Shown here: piece by piece, positions 7,797 to 16,636 of the stretch
Position numbering within the stretch: the first letter of the stretch is position 1
Layout: the number at the start of each line of letters is the position of its first letter
Assembly (NCBI RefSeq): GCF_035784015.1
Contig: NZ_JALKOW010000001.1
Direction: 5' to 3' (one strand)
Length of the DNA: 64,000 nucleotides
From: Comamonas sp009360615
GTDB lineage: Bacteria > Pseudomonadota > Gammaproteobacteria > Burkholderiales > Burkholderiaceae_C
Translations under genes and position numbers: made by a program
Notes under the pieces: model-generated
Database searches by the model: none
The model's input: the letters and a program-made list of their open reading frames with translations, nothing else
What the model was told of the DNA's origin: nothing

Positions 7797-10183
7797 ATCA
7801 GGTGGATGTCGGTGGCGGAAACGAGGGCGATCTTCTGCTCGGCACAGCGCTGCAGCAGGCCGAACAGCAGGTCGCTGCGCGTGCTGTAGACATTGCGCGA
7901 GCTGGAGACATGGCCGAAGCTGGTGATGTTGACCACGCTGCCGTTGATGGAGTCCACATACATGGATGGTGCAGGGGTGCTCAGTACGGCCTCGTGCTCG
8001 GCATACAGGCCCAGCAGCACCTCGCGCAGATGGACGATGTCGGTGTTCAGCGGCACCGAGAACGCGATCGAGATACGGCCCAGCGCACCGTCCATGGTCA
8101 GGTTCTGCACGGATTTGGTGATGAATTCCGAGTTCGGCACGATGACGGTGGATTTGTCATCGGTCTGGATCTCGGTGGCGCGCACGCTGATGCGGCGGAT
8201 ATCGCCGACCTGGTCGCCGATGCGCACGCGGTCCCCGAGCTTCACGGGGCGCTCGGCCAGCAGAATCAGGCCCGAGACAAAGTTCTGCGTGATGGCCTGC
8301 AGACCAAAGCCGATGCCCACCGACAGGGCGCTGGCCAGCAGAGCCACCTTTTCAAAGCCTATGCCCAGGGCGGCCAGTGTCCAGAGGCCGGACAGCAAAA
8401 TGCCCGTATAGCGTGCCACGGTGCTGATGGAGTTGCGTGCGCCTATGTCCAGCTCGGTCTTGGGCAGAAAGGTCTCCACCAGCCAGTGCTGCAAGGCACC
8501 GAACAGCGTCAGTCCGGCCACCAGCACCAGCAGGCCGCGCAAGATCGTCATCGGACGCAGGAAGGAGTCGCCCACGGGCAGCCCGTTGGTCAGCGTATCG
8601 GCCAGCACGATCAGGCTGCTGGAGTTGCCAAAGGGTGCGATCAGCGCCATCAGCCCCAGCAGCAACAGACAGACACGCGTGAAGGCCGACAGCAGAACGC
8701 CGATCTGTTCCAGACGCGACTGCTTGAGTCCCGTGCCTGCAGCGAAGCCCTGTCCGATACGGCTCTCGCTGGAGCACAGCCAGGTGAAGAGGTCGTCGGC
8801 AAACTTCATCAGCAGCGAGGTCGCCAGCACCACCACGGTGATCCAGACCATTTGCGTGGCTGCGAAGACCGAAAAGTTCAGGTAGCCGATCAGCGCCGCG
8901 ATGAGCGCGGCCAGCACCGTCAGGTGTCCGCCCAGCCAGGCCAGCATCAGCCAGCGGCTGGTGGCCGCAGGACGGTAATCGTCACCATGGTGGGCGGCTT
9001 TTTCGCGCTCAGCCTGTTGCTGGCGCTTGCGTTGCTGGTTGATGACCATCAACACCGACATGATGAGCACGGCATAGATCAGTGCGATCAGTCCGTCCAG
9101 GGCCACGCTGCTGACGGCGCTGGTGCGTGCGGCTATGTCCACCGCGTTGAGCATCATCGAGAACCAGGTCAGGCCGGCGGCCCCCCAGGCGAAGCGTGTG
9201 AGTGACGGGGCGGCGATGTCGTCGATATTGAGCAGGCGCCAGGTGGGACGTTTGGGCACCAGCAGGCAGGCGCTGACGGAGAGGAAAAAGGCTGCGACAA
9301 ATGAGGATTGAATCCAGGCGTCGGCCACGGTTTGCAGTCGCGGCGCAATCGCGTCGATGGAGCGCAGGCTTTCGATGAACACCAGACTGGCCAGGCCCGG
9401 CAGCGCCGTGCCGACCACCAGCATCCATACGGCCAGGCCGGTCCGGCGCAGCCGCCCGTTGGGTGCGTGCTCGGAGGCTGCAAATTTGCGACCGGCATAG
9501 CGCAGGCCGATGCGCAGCGGAAACATCACGAACAGCGCCAGGGCAATGCCGGCCAGCGTGGCTGACCAGCCATGTTCGGCAATGGCCGCGCCAAAGCTGG
9601 CTCGACCCTGGCGTGTCAGCGCCGCAATGCGTTGAAGGTCGGTGGGCAGATGCTCGGCAAACTGTTTCCACAGCGAAGGCGACAGCGGCGACGCCACCTT
9701 GCGTGCAATCTGCGCATTGAACTGCTGCGTGCGGATTTTCTCGATGCTGTCCGTGGTCTGCTTGGCCTCCATGGACAGCAGCTTGCCGCGCTTGAGCGCG
9801 GAGTCCAGCTCGCTGTGCTGTTGGGCCAGATCCTTGCGCTGCAGGGTCAGCTCCGGGGATTCCTCGCTGCCTTCGGCCACCGGCCCCAGCTGGGCAATGC
9901 GGGCATCGATCTGCTTGAGCAGCGGCTCCAGCGCCGTGACGGCACTGTCGGCGTCGCGTTTGGACTGCAGCGCTTTCTCGGACAGGGCCTGCAGGGTCTC
10001 GGAGGTGTCGGCATCGTCCAGCGACTGGCGTACCTTGTCCAGCGCGGTCGATGCCTGTTGAATCTGGGCGATGGACGTGGTCTGGATGTCGCCATTGGCA
10101 GGCAGCTCGGCCGCAACGGCCAGACCTATGCAAAGTTGGAGCGCTAAAAGCCAGCGCAGCAGTGGGTTGCAGCGGTAATGCAT
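7736..10183 (-). CDS. DUF3772 / MscS-type mechanosensitive ion channel
   Basis: Large MscS-family inner-membrane channel, about 815 residues from the ATG at 10183; a GTG at 10225 is an alternative. Order: signal peptide ending AVAA; a periplasmic coiled-coil-like region rich in Q, E and K (residues about 25-170) fitting DUF3772; multiple transmembrane helices; the MscS pore and beta domain near the C-terminus (GLQAITQNFVSGLILL, then RPVKLGDRVRIGDQVGDI and VPNSEF). A proline/alanine tail ends the protein. It would release solutes on hypo-osmotic shock; the large periplasmic part suggests regulation there, as in MscK-like channels. Confidence 0.88.
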   Translation of the reverse strand: MHYRCNPLLRWLLALQLCIGLAVAAELPANGDIQTTSIAQIQQASTALDKVRQSLDDADTSETLQALSEKALQSKRDADSAVTALEPLLKQIDARIAQLGPVAEGSEESPELTLQRKDLAQQHSELDSALKRGKLLSMEAKQTTDSIEKIRTQQFNAQIARKVASPLSPSLWKQFAEHLPTDLQRIAALTRQGRASFGAAIAEHGWSATLAGIALALFVMFPLRIGLRYAGRKFAASEHAPNGRLRRTGLAVWMLVVGTALPGLASLVFIESLRSIDAIAPRLQTVADAWIQSSFVAAFFLSVSACLLVPKRPTWRLLNIDDIAAPSLTRFAWGAAGLTWFSMMLNAVDIAARTSAVSSVALDGLIALIYAVLIMSVLMVINQQRKRQQQAEREKAAHHGDDYRPAATSRWLMLAWLGGHLTVLAALIAALIGYLNFSVFAATQMVWITVVVLATSLLMKFADDLFTWLCSSESRIGQGFAAGTGLKQSRLEQIGVLLSAFTRVCLLLLGLMALIAPFGNSSSLIVLADTLTNGLPVGDSFLRPMTILRGLLVLVAGLTLFGALQHWLVETFLPKTELDIGARNSISTVARYTGILLSGLWTLAALGIGFEKVALLASALSVGIGFGLQAITQNFVSGLILLAERPVKLGDRVRIGDQVGDIRRISVRATEIQTDDKSTVIVPNSEFITKSVQNLTMDGALGRISIAFSVPLNTDIVHLREVLLGLYAEHEAVLSTPAPSMYVDSINGSVVNITSFGHVSSSRNVYSTRSDLLFGLLQRCAEQKIALVSATDIHLIQDPQPRAPGPAAEAPPSAA

Positions 10184-10424
10184 TGTGAAGAAGTGAGTGG
10201 GCGGCAGTTTGCCTCTGGCGCTCACTATAGGTGCAATGCAGCGGGCAGGGTTTCAGGGCGCAGCCGGAAGGAGCCGTGCCTGCGGCCTGGGTGCCCGGCT
10301 TCGAATGCTACTGAAAATGGAGCGATATGCGCTTCATCGACAAGGCATGAGGCCGAATTTCCATCCGGAAACCCGGCGCAGGGACTCGCGCTGTGCGGGG
10401 CGCGCTTCGGTATACATCCGCTGA

Positions 10425-11303
10425 CTAAATCAGCTGTTCGCCGGGCAGCAACTCCTTGGCGCCGATGGTGGGCAACTGGCGCAGTTGTTCGTACAGCGGC
10501 GCAAAGTCGGTATCCGCCAGGTTCAGCAGATGGGGCATATCGTCGATCACGAAATAGGTCTGCTGATAGGTGTCGATCTTGTAGAGCGTGCGCATGGCGC
10601 GCTCCAGCTGCAGCGGAAGTCGATGGGGCTGCGGGCTGTTGACGCTGTACTCCAGCTCGCCCACGGAGCTGAGAATGCCGGCGCCATAGGCACGCACGCC
10701 GCCGTTCTCGCGGATCAGGCCGAACTCCACCGTATACCAGTACAGGCGCGACAGCATCTCGCAGGCGCCGAGCTCGGCCGCCTTGAGGCCGCCCTGACCA
10801 TAGGCCTGGATGAAATCGGCCATGACGGGGTTGAACAGCAGCGGCACATGGCCGAAGAGGTCGTGAAAGATATCGGGCTCGACGATGTACTCGAACTCCT
10901 CGGGCTTGCGTATCCAGTCCGTGACCGGGAATTTGCGCTGGGCCAGCAGCGAGAAGAACGGCACCTCGGGAATCAGGCCCGGCACGCCCACGATCTCCCA
11001 GCCCGTGGCCTTGAACAGGCGTTCGTTGACTTCCTCGAAGCGTGGAATGCGTTCCTTGGCGCCCAGCGACGGCAGGGCGTCAATGAAATGCTGGCTGGCA
11101 CGGCCTGGCAGCAGGGCGGATTGGCGCTCGTAGAGACGATGGTAGGTGTCATGCTCGGCCTCGGTGTAGGCCGCATAGTCCTGCGTGCAGGTGTAGTCGG
11201 CATGGGCTCGTGTGTAGTCCCCGCGCGGCGGGCGGTCGGACTGGCCGTAGACGACGGGTGCTGCGCCCACGGCGCCTGCGGTGCTGCTCTGGATGTGGTT
11301 CAT
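10425..11303 (-). CDS. phhA: Phenylalanine 4-monooxygenase
   Basis: Tetrahydrobiopterin-dependent hydroxylase converting L-phenylalanine to L-tyrosine in the cytoplasm. The 292 residues match the short bacterial form, with no mammalian regulatory domain. Iron ligands are visible: H147 and H152 in EPDIFHDLFGHVPLL and E193 in YWYTVEFGL. The ATG at 11303 is chosen because agggag precedes it by about 7 bases; a longer reading to 11345 is less likely. It lies downstream of hppD and a Bug receptor on the same strand. No pterin carbinolamine dehydratase (phhB) lies nearby, which is unusual because PhhA needs pterin recycling. Confidence 0.95.
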   Translation of the reverse strand: MNHIQSSTAGAVGAAPVVYGQSDRPPRGDYTRAHADYTCTQDYAAYTEAEHDTYHRLYERQSALLPGRASQHFIDALPSLGAKERIPRFEEVNERLFKATGWEIVGVPGLIPEVPFFSLLAQRKFPVTDWIRKPEEFEYIVEPDIFHDLFGHVPLLFNPVMADFIQAYGQGGLKAAELGACEMLSRLYWYTVEFGLIRENGGVRAYGAGILSSVGELEYSVNSPQPHRLPLQLERAMRTLYKIDTYQQTYFVIDDMPHLLNLADTDFAPLYEQLRQLPTIGAKELLPGEQLI

Positions 11304-11415
11304 GAGGCACTCCCTGGGGTGAGGGGTCGCAAAGACTGCGGCCACGGCTCATGGCCGGGTCGCAGCGGAGTGAAGGGAAAGCGGGAAAAACGAGAAAAGC
11401 GCGTCCGGGGCGGCC

Positions 11416-12495
11416 TCAGTGCATCTGCACCTGGGTGCGCTTGAGCAGCTGCCCGTAGCGCGCATGCTCGGCCTGCACCAGACGGGAAAAGTCCTGCAGG
11501 CGCAGGTCGTCGCGCACCACGCCCATGGCATCGAAATACTGCTGTACCTCTGGCCTTTGCAGCGTCTGGCCAAAAGCTTCCGACCAGCGTCTGGCCTGGC
11601 TGTCCGTGATGCCTGCGGTGGCAAAGATGCCGAACCAGGTGCTCAGATTCATGCCCTTGATGCTTTCGTCCAGGCTGGGCACCTCCGGCAGAGCCGGCAG
11701 CGGCGATCGCCAGGTCACGCCAATCGCCTTGAGCCTGCCGGCGCGCAGATGGGGCAGGGCCGAGGCGATGTTGTCGAACATCAGATCGGCGGTTCCCTCG
11801 AGCAGTGCCGACAGCGCCGGCCTGGCCCCGCCGAACGGCAAATGCTGCAGCGGCACCTGGGTCAGCGACTGGAACCACTGGCCCGCGATATGGCCGATGC
11901 TGCCGTTGCCCGCCGAGGCATAGCGCAGGGGCTGACGGTGCTTGGACATGAAGCGCAGCAAATCCTCGGGCGCATAGATGCGCCACTGCATGGCCAGCTC
12001 GCTGCGCATGACCAGAACATGCGGCATGCGGGCCACCAGCGTCAGCGGCTGAAAGTCGCGCAGCGGATCGTAGGGCAGCTGAGGGTTGAGCCAGGGCAGG
12101 ATGGCATGGGTGGCCACGGCGCCCATCAGCAGCATGGGCTCGCGTGCGCCTGCCCGGGCCACCATGGCGGCACCCGTCGCACCCCCTTCTCCCGGGACAT
12201 TGAGCACGTTGATATTGCCCAGGGCCGTGGTTTCCTGCGCCAGCTTGCGCGCCGAGCGGTCCAGCGGCCCACCCGCCGCATAGGGGACGACCAGCGAGAG
12301 TTCGTTGCGGCTGCGGCTGGAATTCGAAGGCAGGGCACTCGCATCCCTTGCAGCGTGCGCGCTGTGCCCAAACACGGTCGTGGCCGAAGCCACCGCCAGC
12401 GACAGGGCCTGGCGACGGGAGAGCAGGGGCGCGTCCGGCCCCGGTGCTCTGCAGTCCTCGGGGGCTGTAGCGGGGGGCTGATGGAGGCGCGACAC
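11416..12495 (-). CDS. Bug-family periplasmic solute receptor (tripartite tricarboxylate transporter type)
   Basis: 359-residue periplasmic binding protein of the Bug/TctC family common in Burkholderiales. The N-terminus has an SRRQAL stretch followed by a hydrophobic segment ending HSAHA, compatible with a Tat or Sec signal. Family features are VVPYAAGGPLDRSARKLA, PGEGGATGAAMVA, RYASAGNGSIGHIAG and a late LPEVPSLDE. Start is GTG 12495 with ggaagga 5 bases upstream. It sits between hppD and phhA, so an aromatic acid or related ligand is possible but not shown. No TctA/TctB membrane partners are nearby, as is usual for orphan Bug genes. Confidence 0.88.
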   Translation of the reverse strand: MSRLHQPPATAPEDCRAPGPDAPLLSRRQALSLAVASATTVFGHSAHAARDASALPSNSSRSRNELSLVVPYAAGGPLDRSARKLAQETTALGNINVLNVPGEGGATGAAMVARAGAREPMLLMGAVATHAILPWLNPQLPYDPLRDFQPLTLVARMPHVLVMRSELAMQWRIYAPEDLLRFMSKHRQPLRYASAGNGSIGHIAGQWFQSLTQVPLQHLPFGGARPALSALLEGTADLMFDNIASALPHLRAGRLKAIGVTWRSPLPALPEVPSLDESIKGMNLSTWFGIFATAGITDSQARRWSEAFGQTLQRPEVQQYFDAMGVVRDDLRLQDFSRLVQAEHARYGQLLKRTQVQMH

Positions 12496-12736
12496 TTGAT
12501 CCTTCCGGGCGTTGAGGCGGGCTGCGGGGATTCACGCCGGGCGTGAATGCGGCAGTGCAGCATGACGGAAAGTATAGGGACGGAAAGCGCGCGCCACATG
12601 GTCCGTGTGACGGAGTGGTAACCATTGGTATCTTTTTGACGCACATCGTTGCACCAGGTCCCCGTCCGGCCACACTGCCAGCGAACGCGAGTGGCGGGTG
12701 TTGGCCGGGGCGGTGCATGATCGGCTCCGTCGCAGC

Positions 12737-13858
12737 TCAGGCCTTGAGCACGCCGCGGCGCATCTGGTCGAGCTCCATGGTCTCGAACAGCGCCTTGAAA
12801 TTGCCCTCGCCAAAGCCGCTATTGCCCTTGCGCTGGATGAATTCGAAGAAGATGGGGCCCAGCTGGTTTTCACTGAAGATCTGCAGCAGGAGTTCGCCTG
12901 GCTGGCCGTCCACCAGGATATTGCGCGCCAGCAGCTCGGAGATGGGCTCCTGCAGGTCCGGGATGCGCTTGGGCAGCAGTTCGTAATAGGTCTCGCTGGT
13001 GTTCAGCAGCTTGATGCCGTTCATCTGCAGACCGTCCACGGTGTCATAGAGGTTGGTCGATCCCAGTGCGATGTGCTGGATGCCTTCGCCGTGGTACATG
13101 TCCAGATATTCCTGGATCTGGCCGGCCTTGTCGTTGCCTTCCTCGTTGATGGGAATGCGGATCTTGCCGCAGGGGCTGGTCATGGCCTTGCTCTTGACGC
13201 CTGTGGCCTGGCCTTCGATGTCGAAGTAGCGGATCTCGCGGAAGTTGAAGATGCGCTCGTAGAACTCGGCCAGCTCGGCCATGCGGCCGCGATAGACGTT
13301 GTTGGTCAGATGGTCGATATAGGTCAGGCCCAGGCCCTCGGGGTGGAGGTCGGCACCGGGCAGAGGCTCGAAGTCCACGTCGAAGAAGCTGATGTTGCCC
13401 AGATCGCCGTCCTTGGCGCCGTTCTTGCCGCGCCATTTGTCGATGAAATAGATCAGGGAATCGCCAATGCCCTTGATGGCGGGAATGCTCAGTTCGCCGG
13501 GGGCGGCCTGCTGGGCGTAGCCCCAGGCCCCCAGTGAAGTGGCTCGCTCGTAGGCGTACTTGGCGTCATTGACGCGGATGGCGATGGCGCAGACGCTGGG
13601 GCCGTGCAGGCGCGCGAAGCGCTGGGCAAAGCTGTCGGGCTCGGCATTGATGATGAAGTTGATCTCGCCCTGGCGATACAGGGTCACGTTCTTGCGGCGG
13701 TGCCTGGCGATCGCCTGGAAGCCCATGCGCTCGAACAGCTGGCCCATGGCCACGGGATCGGGGGCGGCGTATTCGACAAACTCGAAGCCGTCCGTTCCCA
13801 TGGGGTTGTCCCAGGTCTGGAAGGGGCTGGCGTTGCTTTGGGTCAGTGGGGCGTTCAT
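12737..13858 (-). CDS. hppD: 4-hydroxyphenylpyruvate dioxygenase
   Basis: Converts 4-hydroxyphenylpyruvate to homogentisate in tyrosine catabolism, using Fe(II) and O2. 373 residues from the ATG at 13858, preceded by a ggaga site. Two VOC-type halves are visible; the iron ligands are H183 (YIDHLTNNV), H262 (GIQHIALGS) and E339 (PIFFEFIQRKG). The C-terminal phrase NSGFGEGNFKALFE is characteristic. The gene diverges from an Lrp-type regulator, and the intergenic space holds two dyads. phhA, which makes tyrosine from phenylalanine, lies downstream, so the cluster serves Phe/Tyr degradation. Homogentisate dioxygenase is not in the window. Confidence 0.95.
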   Translation of the reverse strand: MNAPLTQSNASPFQTWDNPMGTDGFEFVEYAAPDPVAMGQLFERMGFQAIARHRRKNVTLYRQGEINFIINAEPDSFAQRFARLHGPSVCAIAIRVNDAKYAYERATSLGAWGYAQQAAPGELSIPAIKGIGDSLIYFIDKWRGKNGAKDGDLGNISFFDVDFEPLPGADLHPEGLGLTYIDHLTNNVYRGRMAELAEFYERIFNFREIRYFDIEGQATGVKSKAMTSPCGKIRIPINEEGNDKAGQIQEYLDMYHGEGIQHIALGSTNLYDTVDGLQMNGIKLLNTSETYYELLPKRIPDLQEPISELLARNILVDGQPGELLLQIFSENQLGPIFFEFIQRKGNSGFGEGNFKALFETMELDQMRRGVLKA

Positions 13859-13986
13859 GGCAGAGGTCTCCATCGGATAGGGGCACAACACATGAAGAAC
13901 AGGTGTCGACGATGGATTCACTGTAGGACAGGCAGCAGACAAGCTTCATGCAAAAATGGCTTGGCGACAAACCCGTCAATGCATGA

Positions 13987-14018
13987 AAATTGCATGGAAA
14001 TATGATTTCATGCAATTT
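13987..14018. promoter_or_regulatory. Long palindrome, probable Lrp-type operator
   Basis: Arms aaattgcatggaaat and atttcatgcaattt form a near-perfect inverted repeat around atg, with one extra g in the left arm. A partial direct copy (tgcatgaaaattgcatg, 13979-13995) overlaps it. It lies between hppD and the divergent Lrp-type gene, where such a regulator would bind. Confidence 0.7.
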
Positions 14019-14020
14019 AA

Positions 14021-14042
14021 ATGGTTATCAAGGGTTAACCAT
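14021..14042. promoter_or_regulatory. Second inverted repeat in the hppD/lrp intergenic region
   Basis: Arms atggtta and taaccat are separated by 8 bases. It lies 2 bases after the longer palindrome and about 20 bases before the -10 of the regulator gene, so it is a plausible second half of a multi-site operator. Confidence 0.55.
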
Positions 14043-14063
14043 TAAGAAAAACTGCGCTGTTTT

Positions 14064-14069
14064 TATAAT
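14064..14069 (+). promoter_or_regulatory. -10 box of the Lrp-type regulator gene
   Basis: A perfect tataat lies only 8 bases before the ATG at 14078. No good -35 is seen at the usual distance. Transcription would start almost at the ATG, giving a leaderless or very short leader message unless the second ATG at 14087 is used. Confidence 0.5.
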
Positions 14070-14077
14070 CTGCCGCC

Positions 14078-14560
14078 ATGAGTCCCATGCACACCATCGA
14101 CAAACTGGACAAGGCAATTCTGCGCCGATTGCAGGCCAATGGCCGAGAAACTTATGACGTCATCGGGGAGCAGGTCGGCCTCTCGCCCAGTGCCGTGCTG
14201 CGCCGAGTCAAGCGGCTGGAGGAAAACGGGGTCATCGACCGCTATGTGGCCCTGGTACAGCCCGAGACTGTGGGCCTGGGCCTGACGGCCTATATCAATG
14301 TGCGTCTGGAAAAATATACCGAAACCAGCAAGCGCAATCCGATGGATGTGTTTCGCGCCAGCGTGCAGACCTGGCCCGAGGTGGTCGAGTGCGTCTCCCT
14401 CACTGGCGAGATGGACTATCTGCTGCGGGTGGTGGTGGCGGACATGCAGCATTACAGTCGCTTCATCATGGACACGCTGCTCAAACACCCCAGCGTTCAG
14501 GACTGCAAAACCAGCTTTGTCATGGACCGCGTCAAGGTCACGACGGCCGTGCCGCTGTAG
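14078..14560 (+). CDS. Lrp/AsnC-family transcriptional regulator
   Basis: 160-residue regulator of standard length. The N-terminal HTH (about residues 8-57) reads LDKAILRRLQANGRETYDVI, then LSPSAVLRRVKRLEENGVI. The C-terminal RAM/ligand domain has the family phrase CVSLTGEMDYLLRVVV. Lrp-type proteins sense amino acids and often control their divergent neighbour. Here that is hppD, so tyrosine- or phenylalanine-responsive control of the hppD-phhA cluster is likely but inferred. Two palindromes lie between the genes. Confidence 0.9.
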   Translation: MSPMHTIDKLDKAILRRLQANGRETYDVIGEQVGLSPSAVLRRVKRLEENGVIDRYVALVQPETVGLGLTAYINVRLEKYTETSKRNPMDVFRASVQTWPEVVECVSLTGEMDYLLRVVVADMQHYSRFIMDTLLKHPSVQDCKTSFVMDRVKVTTAVPL

Positions 14561-14691
14561 TTCTTCTCAGCGGATCGTGGCATAGCCGGAAATAGACGCC
14601 AAGGTGTTGAATTAACGCCAAATCCTTACAAGAATGTTGCAATGCAATATGGTGCTTGTGAAGATTCGGGTTTTTACCTATATTTCAGGCT

Positions 14692-15414
14692 ATGAACCTC
14701 CCCAAAGACTGGTTGACATCGCCCTGGAAGGCCGGCTCCGGCTGGCTGCGAGACATGGGCAAGGCCCATGGCGCCGAGCGTCGCTCGCCGTCCTTGGTGC
14801 CTATCCGTTCGCTGAGTCCGCGCCATCGCGACCGCATTGTCAAGCATCTGCTCAAGCTGGATGCGCGTGACCGCTATCTGCGGTTCGGCTATGCGGCCAA
14901 CGACGAGCAGGTGCGTCGCTATGTCGAGCAGCTTGATTTCGAGCGCGACGATATTTTCGGCATCTTCAACCGTCGGCTGGAATTGATTTCCATGGCGCAC
15001 CTGGCCTTTGCCGGCCATCCCGAGCATCAGAAATGCGCGGAATTCGGCGTTTCCGTGCTCAAGAGCGCACGCGGCAAGGGCTTGGGTGCACGCTTGTTTG
15101 CGCGTGCCGTGCTGCATGCGCGCAGCAAGAACGTGAGCATGATGTTCATTCATGCGCTGTCCGAGAACACGGCCATGCTCAAGATTGCGCGCAACGCCGG
15201 TGCCACCGTCAAGCGCGAGGGCTCGGAGTCGGAAGCCTACCTGGAGCTGCCGCCTGCCGACTTCGAGACCCATGTCAGCGACCTGGTGACCGAGCATCTG
15301 GGCGAGATGGACTACCAGCTCAAGAAGCAGGCTGTCAATTTCTGGACTTTTCTGGCCGGTGTGCAGGAAGTGCGCAAGGGCGTCCAGGAAGGTCGGCACA
15401 AGTCGGGCGAGTAA
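14692..15414 (+). CDS. GNAT-family N-acetyltransferase
   Basis: 240-residue protein with a GNAT core at about residues 35-180. The acetyl-CoA-binding motif A appears as FGVSVLKSARGKGLGARLFA (V, then R/Q-x-x-G-x-G/A pattern as RGKGLG), followed by the helix with ENTAMLKIARNAGA. The basic N-terminal 30 residues and C-terminal tail (KKQAVNFWTFLAGVQEVRKG) lie outside the core. The acceptor substrate cannot be read from sequence. It precedes corC by about 190 bases on the same strand. Confidence 0.85.
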   Translation: MNLPKDWLTSPWKAGSGWLRDMGKAHGAERRSPSLVPIRSLSPRHRDRIVKHLLKLDARDRYLRFGYAANDEQVRRYVEQLDFERDDIFGIFNRRLELISMAHLAFAGHPEHQKCAEFGVSVLKSARGKGLGARLFARAVLHARSKNVSMMFIHALSENTAMLKIARNAGATVKREGSESEAYLELPPADFETHVSDLVTEHLGEMDYQLKKQAVNFWTFLAGVQEVRKGVQEGRHKSGE

Positions 15415-15454
15415 TCCGTCTTGTGAAGCCGGTTCGGCAGCAGAGCAGCATAGA

Positions 15455-15476
15455 CAAGCGCTGTCTGCTATCAAAA
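15455..15476. repeat. Half-copy of dispersed 'AGCTGCTAGCGCTTG' repeat
   Basis: caagcgctgtctgctatcaaaa matches the right arm of the paired elements at 35755-35841 and 52045-52135. No left arm is evident. It lies in the GNAT-corC intergenic space. Confidence 0.6.
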
Positions 15477-15602
15477 CAGTTTTGCCTGAACTCGCCCAGA
15501 GATAGCGGTTCATGGCTTTTGTGAGCTGGCAAGCCGTCTGTCAACACAATCCGTTATTCTTGGAGACTTGTTTGACTACCGCACGTCCTGCACTCCAAGA
15601 CA

Positions 15603-16484
15603 GTGTCCGACCCCCATCCTGCGCGCCTTCCCGAGAAGGAAGACAAGCGAAGCTTCCTGCAAAAGGTGGCTGAGTTCATCCATCCGGCACCGGAATCTCC
15701 TGATGAACTGATCGAAACCCTGGCCGAAGCCGAAGACAACCAGGTCATCGGCACCGAGTCCCGCGTCATGCTGGAGCGCGTGATCCGCATGGCCGACATG
15801 AGCGCCGGGGAAGTCATGGTGGCTGCGCCACGCATGGACCTCGTCAATATTGACGCTCCTTACGAAGAAATCCTGCACCAGGTTCTCACCACGGCACATT
15901 CGCGCTTTCCGGTCTACCAGGGCGAGCGCGAGAATATCATTGGCATTCTCATGGCCAAGGATTTGCTCAAGCTGCAGCGTTCTCCCACACTGAACATTCG
16001 TGCGCTGGTGCGCCCCGCCGTCTTCGTGCCGGAGAGCAAGGGCCTGAATGATCTGCTGCGCGAGTTCCGCGCCAATCGCAATCATCTGGCGGTCGTCATC
16101 GACGAGTTTGGCCGTGTCGCCGGCCTGGTGACGATCGAGGATGTACTGGAAGAAATCGTGGGCGAGATCGAGGACGAGTTCGACATCCCCGAGGACGAAG
16201 GCGATATCTTTGCCCTGGCCGACAACAGCTATCGCGTTGCAGGCGATGCCAGCATCGAGCATGTGAGCGAGGAGTTCGAGACTTCGCTGCATGCCAGCGA
16301 TCCCGATGCCGAGTTCGACACGATCGGAGGGTTGATCGCCCATGAAATCGGCCATGTGCCCAGGCGCGGCGAGCAGATTCACCTGGGTGGCCTGGAGTTC
16401 ACCGTGCTCCACACCAAGGGCGGTGCGGTGCGCTGGTTCAAGGTGGTGCGCGATCCTTCGCCGGACAGCCTGGTTCGCAACTGA
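15603..16484 (+). CDS. corC: CorC/HlyC-family CBS-pair protein (magnesium/cobalt efflux)
   Basis: 293-residue cytoplasmic protein with no membrane domain, as in E. coli CorC (292 residues). A tandem CBS pair spans about residues 65-195 (SRFPVYQGERENIIGILMAKD; NRNHLAVVIDEFGRVAGLVT). A CorC_HlyC transporter-associated domain follows at about 210-285 (NSYRVAGDASIEHV, then DTIGGLIAHEIGHVPRRGE). Translation appears to start at GTG 15603; no strong ribosome-binding site is seen. It is next to lnt, a common arrangement in beta-proteobacteria. A terminator follows. Confidence 0.88.
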   Translation: MSDPHPARLPEKEDKRSFLQKVAEFIHPAPESPDELIETLAEAEDNQVIGTESRVMLERVIRMADMSAGEVMVAAPRMDLVNIDAPYEEILHQVLTTAHSRFPVYQGERENIIGILMAKDLLKLQRSPTLNIRALVRPAVFVPESKGLNDLLREFRANRNHLAVVIDEFGRVAGLVTIEDVLEEIVGEIEDEFDIPEDEGDIFALADNSYRVAGDASIEHVSEEFETSLHASDPDAEFDTIGGLIAHEIGHVPRRGEQIHLGGLEFTVLHTKGGAVRWFKVVRDPSPDSLVRN

Positions 16485-16488
16485 TCGC

Positions 16489-16502
16489 GATTTGCGCAAA
16501 TC
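16489..16502. other. Perfect 14-base palindrome after corC
   Basis: gatttgcgcaaatc is perfectly self-complementary and lies 4 bases after the corC stop codon. It could be a protein-binding site. It has no loop, so it is a poor RNA hairpin. Confidence 0.45.
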
Positions 16503-16590
16503 CGGGTCGGGCCTGGTGTGATGCCGGTGGAGATACCGCTTGTGCCTCTTGTTTCGCACCAGTCCTGGCCATACCTCGTATGCTTGAATT

Positions 16591-16616
16591 CACCCAACCA
16601 TCCGGTTGGGTGTTTT
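16591..16616 (+). terminator. Rho-independent terminator between corC and lnt
   Basis: Stem cacccaacc / ggttgggtg with loop atcc, followed by tttt. It lies 20 bases before the lnt ATG, so corC and lnt are probably not a simple operon, or lnt is expressed by readthrough. Confidence 0.8.
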
Positions 16617-16636
16617 GCTCGTGCCAGCCGACTCCT

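Noticed and set aside
11300..12718. 472-residue frame overlapping the Bug receptor gene
   Set aside because: Different frame of the same strand, no domain, while the Bug frame has a signal peptide, a ribosome-binding site and family motifs.
16580..16636. Earlier start for lnt
   Set aside because: It would place the corC terminator hairpin inside the coding region and give a non-family N-terminus.
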